This document shows, piece after piece, positions 42,738 through 51,065 of a stretch of 64,000 nucleotides of DNA (position 1 is its first letter; each line of letters starts with the position of its first letter). Made by a program: the position numbers and the translations under genes. Origin of the DNA: Ignavibacteria bacterium (GTDB lineage: Bacteria; Bacteroidota; Ignavibacteria; Tepidaquicellales; Tepidaquicellaceae); NCBI GenBank assembly GCA_041649015.1, contig JBAZNU010000002.1:496001-560000 (forward strand), in the 5' to 3' direction. The notes under the pieces are model-generated. The model saw only the letters and a program-made list of their open reading frames with translations, had not been told where the DNA came from and made no database searches.

Positions 42738-43505
42738 ATGACGAAAACAAAAGAAATTAAAATAAGCACAGACAATCTAAGCCTGTTTTACGGAAAAAAT
42801 ATTACTTTAAAAAATGTTTATATCAAGATTAATTCGAACAAAGTAACAGCATTAATCGGACCGTCAGGATGCGGCAAATCGACATTTCTTAGAACATTAA
42901 ACAGGATGAATGACTTAATTAACGGTGTGATAATCAAGGGAAAAGTACAGATTGATGATGAGGATATATACAGCAAAAAAACCGATATCGTTGCTTTAAG
43001 AAGAAAAGTTGGGATGGTCTTTCAAAAATCCAATCCATTTCCTAAAAGCATATATGAGAATGTAGCTTACGGGGCGAGAATTAACGGCATTAACAAGAAG
43101 GAATGGCTTGATGATATTGTTGAGACAAGTTTAAAACGTGCTGCAATCTGGGAAGAAGTGAAAGATAGATTAAAAGAGATGGCAACGGGGCTTTCCGGCG
43201 GACAGCAGCAACGTGTCTGCATTGCGAGAACTCTTGCAGTAAATCCTGAAGTTATATTAATGGATGAACCTGCTTCAGCACTTGATCCAATTTCCACATC
43301 AAAAATTGAGGAACTAATTTTTACTTTGAAAAATAGCATCACAATTGTTATTGTAACTCATAATATGCAGCAAGCCGCAAGAGTCAGCGATGCAACGGGA
43401 TTCTTTCTGAACGGAGAGCTGATTGAATTTGATTCAACAAGAAAAATATTCACGAGCCCTTCTGACGAAAGAACACAGAATTACATCACGGGGAAATTCG
43501 GATAA
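42738..43505 (+). CDS. pstB: phosphate ABC transporter ATP-binding protein
   Basis: PstB powers high-affinity phosphate import. The 255-residue protein shows the family form: [69 protein letters not shown] and [13 protein letters not shown], with [19 protein letters not shown] at the end. pstS, pstC and pstA, which usually precede it, are not in the window. phoU follows after 22 bases. The missing channel genes are presumably elsewhere. Confidence 0.96.
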   Translation: MTKTKEIKISTDNLSLFYGKNITLKNVYIKINSNKVTALIGPSGCGKSTFLRTLNRMNDLINGVIIKGKVQIDDEDIYSKKTDIVALRRKVGMVFQKSNPFPKSIYENVAYGARINGINKKEWLDDIVETSLKRAAIWEEVKDRLKEMATGLSGGQQQRVCIARTLAVNPEVILMDEPASALDPISTSKIEELIFTLKNSITIVIVTHNMQQAARVSDATGFFLNGELIEFDSTRKIFTSPSDERTQNYITGKFG

Positions 43506-43527
43506 TTAATTAAATCACAAATAATAA

Positions 43528-44220
43528 ATGTATCATTATTTAGAAGAAGAATTACAGCAATTAACAAACAAGATATTGAAGATGGGAAGTCTTGTTGAAG
43601 AACAACTTATTCTTGCCGTTAAAGCCCTATTTGATAGCAATCTGGAATATGCGCAGCTTGTGATTGAAAGAGACGATAAAGTTGACAAATATGATATAAA
43701 AATCGATAAACTTTGTCAAAGAATCTTTGCATTAACTCAGCCTGTGGCAATAGATTTACGAATTATTTTATCGGCATTGAAAACAAACAATGACCTTGAG
43801 AGAATGGGTGATATAGCGGTAAATATTGCTGAACGCGCAGAGCCGCTGCAAAGCCACCTCCAGATATTGCGTACAGTAGGTATGGATTTGATGGCAGAGA
43901 AGGTTCAACTTTTAGTTTCCAAAACACTTGATTCTATTGTTAATAATGATCACGACATGGCATTGAGTGTAATCAAAGCGGATGACGTTATCGATAAACT
44001 TGAAAGAGATATTTTTGATAAACTAATAGACTTAATGGAGAAGGACTCCTCGACAATTCGTCCCTGTGCACACTGCATAACACTGCTCAGGTATTTTGAA
44101 AGAATAGCCGATCATGCAACCAACATAGCTGAAGAAGTTGTATTCCTTGTCGATTCAAAGATTATAAAACACAGGAATAATCTTGACGGATTCGATTCGA
44201 ACACAGAAAATATAATTTAA
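43528..44220 (+). CDS. phoU: phosphate-signalling protein PhoU
   Basis: A 230-residue all-helical protein made of two PhoU repeats. The metal-binding motifs are ALKTNNDLERMGDIAVNIAE in the first half and LRYFERIADHATNIAEEVVF in the second (E/DxxxD pattern). PhoU damps the phosphate regulon through PstB and the sensor kinase; no phoR/phoB is nearby. A single-gene gap of seven bases leads into the barrel gene, so that gene may answer to phosphate. Confidence 0.96.
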   Translation: MYHYLEEELQQLTNKILKMGSLVEEQLILAVKALFDSNLEYAQLVIERDDKVDKYDIKIDKLCQRIFALTQPVAIDLRIILSALKTNNDLERMGDIAVNIAERAEPLQSHLQILRTVGMDLMAEKVQLLVSKTLDSIVNNDHDMALSVIKADDVIDKLERDIFDKLIDLMEKDSSTIRPCAHCITLLRYFERIADHATNIAEEVVFLVDSKIIKHRNNLDGFDSNTENII

Positions 44221-44227
44221 ATCTGAC

Positions 44228-46180
44228 ATGAATATCTTTAATTCTATTGGGATAATATTACTTGCGATTTTGTTCAGCAAATCGTTATACTCACAGAATA
44301 AAGATACATCAATAACTAAAACAAATCAGAAAGATACTGTAAAAGTTAATTTTAATCAGAACAAGATTAATAAACTCGATTTACTTTCATCTTTTTCGGA
44401 TACAAGCGGTACTAACGACTTTATCTTGAATGACAAAAGAAACTTGCAGGAAATATTCAACGAGAAATCAGGATATTATGCATACTTCTTCGGTACCGGC
44501 GGTAAATCTCTAATAAACTATAACGGATTTTCAAATGTAGGGGTTTTTAGAAACGGTATTGAATCTAATAACCAGTTTTATGGAGGTTTTGATGTGGAGA
44601 GTTTTTCCGTGAATGAAATAGATAAAATTGAAGAAGTGTCCACATCCATGTCCTTCATGTACGGACTAAATCCATATAGCAAGATAATTAATATAATTGA
44701 CAAAGATATTTTTCAGCCGAATTTATTCACTCAGTTCAGGTATTCACAAGACAGAGACGGGGCTTTATTTGCCGACGTTTACATGAATCTGCCGATTTCA
44801 AGAAAGTTTAATTTTCTATTTGGTATTAATAATTATGCCTCAGAAGGACATTATCAAAATTCAGACTTTTCATTCTGGAGAAGCAGATTTCAGTTTAATT
44901 ATTATCCATCGGACAGATTTAATGTTAAGTTTTTTGTGTCAGCGAATAAACAGGAAAGAGGACAGAATGACGGATTAATGTTTAGCGGTTCAAAGGATAC
45001 ACTGATGGACATTAATCTACCTATTCCCGTTAATCCCGACGCGTATGAGAAAATATTTACAACTTATAGTGACATAAAGATAACTGGCAGGTTTTTTAAA
45101 GACACATTATCTCTAACGAATTTGAATTTCTTTACGAATAATTCAATCAGAGAGTACAGAGATGAGGAGAACAGGGATGAACCTAATGGGATTTTCATCG
45201 GAAAGAACTACCACAGTGTGCAATACGGATTTAATATTAATCAGACAATATATTTAATTCCGTTTAAATTGTCGCAGATAAAATTACTTGCAGGAGTTAA
45301 AGGATACTATAATCTATATAATTATGACAGAACAACATCGATGAAAATAGATTCAGTAATCGGAGTCAGATATTTTAATTTTAATGCTGTTGACGTATAC
45401 TCAAGACTTGACCTTGTATACGATAAATTTTTAATTTCAGGAGCTATCAAATCTCAGAAATTCAACGACACATATCACTTTATGTATGGCGCAGAATTGA
45501 ATTACAGAATAGACTTTAGTAATATGACAAAGCTCGAAATAAAAGGAGGAACGAATAACACCACGTACGGATTTGATTATGAAGCTTTGTTTTACGATGA
45601 GAATTTTAACAGGTTCGAGGAGAATTACAATTCATCGCGAAAGCAGTATTATGAAGCAGGGTTTAAGTTTATATACAATAATTTTTCAATATCATACTTT
45701 AATTACCATTGTAACGTTTTCTCAGATTATTCAATCAAAAATTCGAATATAACGTTGGGTTATGATTCTAAAAATATAGCGTTAATTCTTAATGTAAATT
45801 CATTTGATAAGAATAATTATAGTTTAGAAACAATACCGAGAATATTCATATCCTCAGATATTGCTTATAAGGATGTACTATTCAAGAATAAACTTCTCCT
45901 GAAGACGGGATTCAATGTAAAGTATATATCCGACAGACCAATAATTGGCTATGATCAGTTTGCCAACTCCATAACCATTGAGGATAACTACTCTGCATTT
46001 GATTACTTTGATGTTGATTTTTACGTTGGTGCCAGGATTGGGAAAGCAAATATAAATATTACCGTAGCAAATATTTTTAACAACCTTTTATACAATACAG
46101 CGTTATATCCGTTTGATGACAGGGGCGGATTGCTCAGGAGTATCTCAAGGTTTACAATTACCTGGGATTTCTGGAATTAG
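44228..46180 (+). CDS. TonB-receptor-like outer-membrane barrel
   Basis: A 650-residue exported protein: signal peptide about 1-23 (SLYSQ), a Lys/Asn-rich linker, a short plug-like segment at about 60-150 (GVFRNGIESNNQFYGGFDVE, SVNEIDKIEEVS) and a long barrel with many aromatic-ended strands, closing SRFTITWDFWN. The plug is shorter than in standard TonB receptors and there is no CarboxypepD_reg-like domain. The plug similarity suggests a reduced TonB-dependent receptor; a plain porin is the alternative. Placement seven bases after phoU hints at phosphate or phosphorylated ligands. The stop overlaps the convergent GT9 gene. Confidence 0.78.
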   Translation: MNIFNSIGIILLAILFSKSLYSQNKDTSITKTNQKDTVKVNFNQNKINKLDLLSSFSDTSGTNDFILNDKRNLQEIFNEKSGYYAYFFGTGGKSLINYNGFSNVGVFRNGIESNNQFYGGFDVESFSVNEIDKIEEVSTSMSFMYGLNPYSKIINIIDKDIFQPNLFTQFRYSQDRDGALFADVYMNLPISRKFNFLFGINNYASEGHYQNSDFSFWRSRFQFNYYPSDRFNVKFFVSANKQERGQNDGLMFSGSKDTLMDINLPIPVNPDAYEKIFTTYSDIKITGRFFKDTLSLTNLNFFTNNSIREYRDEENRDEPNGIFIGKNYHSVQYGFNINQTIYLIPFKLSQIKLLAGVKGYYNLYNYDRTTSMKIDSVIGVRYFNFNAVDVYSRLDLVYDKFLISGAIKSQKFNDTYHFMYGAELNYRIDFSNMTKLEIKGGTNNTTYGFDYEALFYDENFNRFEENYNSSRKQYYEAGFKFIYNNFSISYFNYHCNVFSDYSIKNSNITLGYDSKNIALILNVNSFDKNNYSLETIPRIFISSDIAYKDVLFKNKLLLKTGFNVKYISDRPIIGYDQFANSITIEDNYSAFDYFDVDFYVGARIGKANINITVANIFNNLLYNTALYPFDDRGGLLRSISRFTITWDFWN

Positions 46181-47232
46181 TTTAATAGACTAACACACGC
46201 GGAATAAACCTCCTCAAGTTCTATTGTCCTGATACACTTAAATTCATCATCACCTTTCCATTTACATCTTGCGGGTCTGGGTGAATTGAAAAAACAAGGA
46301 CTGCATTCAAGCCCTTTTCTGACTATTACATGATTAGTCTTCCACGGATAAAGTTCTTTGTGATTTGTATATCCGAATATTGCAGCTATTGGAATTCCGA
46401 ATGCTGATGCAGAATGAAGAAAAGCGGTATCGTTTGACACAAATAAATTACACTGTTTCAACCGAGCCATTGAATCCATATAATTGTTTGTGGAAGCTAT
46501 CACTCCCCTGCCGTTCATCAATTTGTTTAATTCATTGTTTAATTCAAACTCAGAACCAAACAGAAGAATTTTTGCATTCCTTTCTTCGATTAATCTATTT
46601 CCAAGAGCTGCGTATTTTCTAACATCCCAGCGTTTGTTTATATGATTCTTCAGAGTTGAGGAGCCGGCATGAAACCCAACTAAAAGTTTATTGCTATCAA
46701 TACACTGATCTTTCATCCAGAGCTTTGCTGCATTCTCATCATCCTCATTCAAAAATATCTCAAGCCCGCCTGCATCATCAATATTAAAATCGCAAATCAA
46801 CTTAACAAGATTCAGGTTTTGAACAACATTATGAATATCCTTTTCCTCATCGATTGTGAGATTATTTAAAAAGCTTAAGCTTGGAAACTTTGGATTGCTA
46901 TAAGTATGTCCGTACCTTTTCTTTGCTCCTATCAAGTAATTCAGTATATTGTATTCATATCTATTAGATGGATAGACATTTACCGATATGAAATAATCAT
47001 TCTTCCTTATATCATAAATCTCTTTGAGTGATTTTACAGATGATTGCTTTAAAAAATCGATATGATAAATATTGTTAAGGTAAGGTGAAGTCCGGTACAG
47101 CTCTTTTACTGAATGAAACATCACTAACATATCTATTTTATAGTTCGGCAGATTATCATAAAGTATCTTCAAAGCAGGCGAAAACATCAATGCATCGCCT
47201 ATACCCGATAAGGCGTTAATCAGAATTTTCAT
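46177..47232 (-). CDS. glycosyltransferase family 9 (heptosyltransferase-like)
   Basis: A 351-residue GT-B enzyme. The N-terminal ALSGIGDALMFSPALKIL is the acceptor-side signature of family 9, and the C-terminal half has GFHAGSSTLKNHINKRW, FVSNDTAFLHSASAFGIPI and AIFGYTNHKELYPW for the sugar-nucleotide site. A terminal Cys-rich stretch (CSPCFFNSP, CKWKG) is common in this family. It likely adds a heptose or similar sugar to a surface glycan. The start overlaps the end of the YfhO gene by 17 bases. Confidence 0.9.
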   Translation of the reverse strand: MKILINALSGIGDALMFSPALKILYDNLPNYKIDMLVMFHSVKELYRTSPYLNNIYHIDFLKQSSVKSLKEIYDIRKNDYFISVNVYPSNRYEYNILNYLIGAKKRYGHTYSNPKFPSLSFLNNLTIDEEKDIHNVVQNLNLVKLICDFNIDDAGGLEIFLNEDDENAAKLWMKDQCIDSNKLLVGFHAGSSTLKNHINKRWDVRKYAALGNRLIEERNAKILLFGSEFELNNELNKLMNGRGVIASTNNYMDSMARLKQCNLFVSNDTAFLHSASAFGIPIAAIFGYTNHKELYPWKTNHVIVRKGLECSPCFFNSPRPARCKWKGDDEFKCIRTIELEEVYSACVSLLN

Positions 47233-49591
47233 TCTTGTCTGAAGACTTTTTCCTTTTCGACAGAAAAACAGAAGCCGGTAATGTTATGATAAATAATAAT
47301 GCTGTTACGAGAGAAATCGTTAGTCCTTTGCTGAATTCATCAGACTCATATTTCATTTCAATCACATGATTGCCCGCGGGAACCAGAACAGCTCTCATAC
47401 AATAATCTGCTTTTAGTATTTTTATATGCTGCCCGTCTAAGTACGCTTTAAATGCAGGATAATATACTTCGCTGAAATACAACAGTCCTTCTTGGGGTGT
47501 ATTAACTTCCACTTTCATTGAGTTTATATCCCTGTCAAAAATCCGATAACTTGCCACAGGTTTAGGCTCATCAGCATTTAATTTGGGTAAATTCAAATTT
47601 TCTTTGTCTGTTATTACTAACGTCCTTCTGTAATCGAATCCTGAATAAGTCATAAAATTTTTTGCAAGGCTGTCATTATCAAACTGCACTGCATCAAAAA
47701 ACATCGCAACTCTTGGAATAAACGATTCATTCCTTCCAAGATACGGATTCTTTTGTATTGAATCGGTCATCATGTGATACTTCACATTCATTAAATCGTG
47801 AGATTGGGTACTTTTCGCATCGTTCCCATTTGGAGGAATAAAATCTTTCAGGAGAAGTGCACCGTATCCTTCTAGAAGTTCAATGTTATCTACGTATCCC
47901 TGATTCCTTTGAAAAAGCATCGCACTTGGATTATAATGTCTCGAATTTACTCTGAAGATTTCACTCTTCATTTCCTGCTTAAGTTTTTCTGCAATCTGAG
48001 AACGCTGCATATATAAGGATTCAGGATTCTTTGTACCGTTATTCTGGGCAAACCATATCTGATAAATTTCAATCAACAAAACCAATACTATTAATAGACC
48101 AAAAATATTAGAATTCAATTTCCCGTTCGAGTATAAATATATTAATGCTGCAAAAGCTACACTGAACAGCAAAAAGGTCAACGCCTGAGACTTTATATAA
48201 TCGACTATCTGTGAAGTTTGAGATGCGTTTGCCGGTAGAAGCATACCTGTGTAAACAATTAGAAAAAGGAGAAACAGAATTCCTGCAACAGAGAATATGT
48301 ATTTATTCGTGAAATATTCTTTTATTTTTCCGCTGCTAACAATACCGTTTGTTCCAATCATGGTAATTAGTATTACTGCCATCATGGTAATGTAAACTAC
48401 GTGAGCGGGATTCCTGAATCTGTTAAAGAAAGGGACATAATCGAACAATAATTTATGGAAAAAGAAGTTCCCGCCTAAGGAAAAGAAAAAAGTAAAAATA
48501 ATTATAAATAGGGTAAAATATGCTAAATAAACATTTTTCTTCTCTTTAAAGAAATATTTTAAAGATGGATAGAATAAAATAACAATAATTGTAGAAAGGA
48601 ATATATTCGAAATTGAAAACATCCAGGGACCTTCGGAATGTTTCGACCAATACTGAATATCAGTTATCTTTTCATTACCGCTCCATACTCCGAAGTACTT
48701 TGGAATAATCAAAGTAATATAGTCATAAATATGCATCGAGCCCTGTTTGGCAAATGCATAATCAAATGAAGCACGATTCGAAATACCGACAAACTCAAGT
48801 GCCGGCAGCAACTGAAAGGCAGTCAACCCAAATGTAAAAATCAGAGATACTGCAAGTCCTAAAAAAAGATGTACTATATCAGAATTTTTCTTTTCTCTGT
48901 AATATCCGTATGCAATAAACAATGTATAAACACCTATAAAGAAGAAATTAAAGAATGGAACCTGAGGATATCCTGCAAGTACACACAAAGCCATTACTAG
49001 TCCAGCAAGTATGGAATAATGATATTTTTTTGAATCGACAAACTTAAGCCACAAAAGAAAGAAAAGCGGAAACCACGTTGCAGCCTCAATAAGCGGTTGG
49101 TGCATCATGTGTATCATCATGTAACTTGAGTATGTGAATAGCAATGCAAATATGGTAGAAAACAATCCAGATAACTTAAAATGTTTAGCTAAATAAAATG
49201 TGAATATTGAAGTTAGAAGATAATGAAAAATTATCGTATTCTGAATTGCTAATGCGGATAACTTATCGTTCTTGACAAAAAACTGCAGGATGTAATTAAA
49301 CGGGTACAATACCGCTATCTGTAAATCAGCAAAGAATGGTACACCGCTAAAGGCGAACGGATTCCAGAACGGGAATACACCCTTGTTAAGCATCAGCGAA
49401 GCCATATACTTCCCGGGATAATATTGTTCTATGAAATCATCGAAGAGATAAGCGTTTCCGGGAAGTAGTTCCCGGAAAAATACAAGCCAGAATATTCCTA
49501 ACAAACCAAGCGCAACATAATTGTTATCAAGCAGGTTCGTTACAGCGGATTGTACTTTAGACGTCGTTGATTTTTTAATTTGCTTTGCCAA
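47216..49591 (-). CDS. YfhO-family membrane protein
   Basis: A 791-residue protein with about a dozen membrane helices in the first 500 residues and near the C-terminus, and a beta-rich extracytoplasmic domain between about 520 and 750. The periplasmic loop after helix 1 (LPGNAYLFDDFIEQYYPGK) carries the acidic pair typical of GT-C enzymes. YfhO proteins are linked to glycosylation of lipoteichoic acid in Bacillus and appear in many surface-glycan loci. It starts one base after the GT2-methyltransferase gene stops, so the block is an operon. Confidence 0.88.
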   Translation of the reverse strand: MAKQIKKSTTSKVQSAVTNLLDNNYVALGLLGIFWLVFFRELLPGNAYLFDDFIEQYYPGKYMASLMLNKGVFPFWNPFAFSGVPFFADLQIAVLYPFNYILQFFVKNDKLSALAIQNTIIFHYLLTSIFTFYLAKHFKLSGLFSTIFALLFTYSSYMMIHMMHQPLIEAATWFPLFFLLWLKFVDSKKYHYSILAGLVMALCVLAGYPQVPFFNFFFIGVYTLFIAYGYYREKKNSDIVHLFLGLAVSLIFTFGLTAFQLLPALEFVGISNRASFDYAFAKQGSMHIYDYITLIIPKYFGVWSGNEKITDIQYWSKHSEGPWMFSISNIFLSTIIVILFYPSLKYFFKEKKNVYLAYFTLFIIIFTFFFSLGGNFFFHKLLFDYVPFFNRFRNPAHVVYITMMAVILITMIGTNGIVSSGKIKEYFTNKYIFSVAGILFLLFLIVYTGMLLPANASQTSQIVDYIKSQALTFLLFSVAFAALIYLYSNGKLNSNIFGLLIVLVLLIEIYQIWFAQNNGTKNPESLYMQRSQIAEKLKQEMKSEIFRVNSRHYNPSAMLFQRNQGYVDNIELLEGYGALLLKDFIPPNGNDAKSTQSHDLMNVKYHMMTDSIQKNPYLGRNESFIPRVAMFFDAVQFDNDSLAKNFMTYSGFDYRRTLVITDKENLNLPKLNADEPKPVASYRIFDRDINSMKVEVNTPQEGLLYFSEVYYPAFKAYLDGQHIKILKADYCMRAVLVPAGNHVIEMKYESDEFSKGLTISLVTALLFIITLPASVFLSKRKKSSDKNENSD

Positions 49592-49592
49592 T

Positions 49593-51041
49593 TTAATCGC
49601 TCTGTTTTTTGCAAATAAATATAAACTGATACCCTAAAAGTCTCTTAAACAAAACTGTTTTAATGTTTAAAAGAAAATTTAAAACATAACCAACATTCCT
49701 TTTAAGCATATCAGGGAGTATCTCAATTACGGGTATTGGTGTAACCCTCTGTTCAACTATATCAAGTTTATGATTCCTTAAAATATTCTTTATAATCCTG
49801 TATGTGAATAAATGCAGGTGTGTCTTGTCAAGTATTCCTTTATCAGCCAGCGGAAGCCGCCCAATGAGCAGGTTCAGCCGCACATATATGTTTGCAAAAT
49901 TCGGAAGAGAGATTACTACCCTGCCGTCTTTTTTAAGTAGATTTTTGGAATCATTAATGAGATTATTGTAATCTTGAAGATGCTCAAGAATATCCATAAA
50001 AAGGATATAGTCAAAACCATTCTCCTTTTCAAGCTCCCTGGGAAATCCTTTATTCAGGTCGTACTGATAAAACTTATTGAAGTTCTTCGTTGTATTTTCC
50101 GAAACGGGTATAAAATCAACACCAACTTTATAATTCTTTCCCGAAATATGTTCAGCGAACAACCCGTCACCGCAGCCAGCATCAAGTATTTTTTGATTGT
50201 CTTTCTTGTTTAAAATATCGAGTATAATTTTATGGCTCGAATATGGATAAAGTTTTAAAGGATAAGGAATATAATATTCAGAATACACATCAGATTTCTT
50301 CTTACCTTTAATAGTATTAATGTATTCCTTTGTTGTACTGAAGATATTACGTGCATACTTCATTCCGTTCACATAACATATTTCGTCTCCGTAGTAAGTT
50401 GGAATCGGTATTTCATCAATCTTTAAATTGTTATGATTTGCTTTTATGATTATCTGCGTATCAAAATGGAAATCATCAGTTGTGTTTTCAAGATTAAGTT
50501 TTTTAAGTCCTGAGATCGAATAAGCTCTGTAACCAGAGTGAAACTCAGTTAGGTTCATCTTAAGTTTTCTGTTCTGAAATGTAGATAGTATTTTATTGCC
50601 AATGTATTTATAAAACGGCATGCCGCCTTTTAATGCGCCTCCGTACTTAGTCATCATTCTTGAGCCGAGAACAACATCGGTATCGCCGTCAGTTATCGGA
50701 GAATACATATCCTGAAGTATTTCTGGAGCATACTGTCCGTCTCCGTGAAGCAGTACTACGACATCAAATTTTTTTTCCGCAAAGTATGAAAATCCTTTTT
50801 TCTGATTTCCGCCGTACCCAAGATTCTTATCATTCAGGTATAAATGGAGTTTCTCAAGTTTATTTAATTCCTTATATCCTATTGACACCATGTATGTATT
50901 ATCCTTGCTGGCATCGTCGAAAACAGCTATCTCGTCAATCTCATCATAAACATTCTGCGGTATTCTATCAAGTACTTTATGTAAAGTTGTTGATGCATTG
51001 TAAGCTACAATCAGTATACCGATCTTTTTATTATTTCTCAT
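49593..51041 (-). CDS. fusion of GT2 glycosyltransferase and SAM methyltransferase
   Basis: A 482-residue two-domain protein. Residues about 1-235 are a DPM1/polyprenyl-phosphate-like GT-A transferase (GILIVAYNASTTLHKVL, VFDDASKDNT, VVLLHGDGQYAPEIL, EFHSGYRAYS). Residues about 265-440 are a class I methyltransferase with motif I ILDAGCGDGLF and post-I GVDFIP, then DYILFMDILEHLQDY. No membrane segment separates them. The likely role is sugar transfer to a lipid carrier coupled to methylation of the sugar, but the substrate is unknown. The gene starts 24 bases after the DUF2723 gene. Confidence 0.9.
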   Translation of the reverse strand: MRNNKKIGILIVAYNASTTLHKVLDRIPQNVYDEIDEIAVFDDASKDNTYMVSIGYKELNKLEKLHLYLNDKNLGYGGNQKKGFSYFAEKKFDVVVLLHGDGQYAPEILQDMYSPITDGDTDVVLGSRMMTKYGGALKGGMPFYKYIGNKILSTFQNRKLKMNLTEFHSGYRAYSISGLKKLNLENTTDDFHFDTQIIIKANHNNLKIDEIPIPTYYGDEICYVNGMKYARNIFSTTKEYINTIKGKKKSDVYSEYYIPYPLKLYPYSSHKIILDILNKKDNQKILDAGCGDGLFAEHISGKNYKVGVDFIPVSENTTKNFNKFYQYDLNKGFPRELEKENGFDYILFMDILEHLQDYNNLINDSKNLLKKDGRVVISLPNFANIYVRLNLLIGRLPLADKGILDKTHLHLFTYRIIKNILRNHKLDIVEQRVTPIPVIEILPDMLKRNVGYVLNFLLNIKTVLFKRLLGYQFIFICKKQSD

Positions 51042-51065
51042 GTCTATCCATTAATCTAAAGGAAT

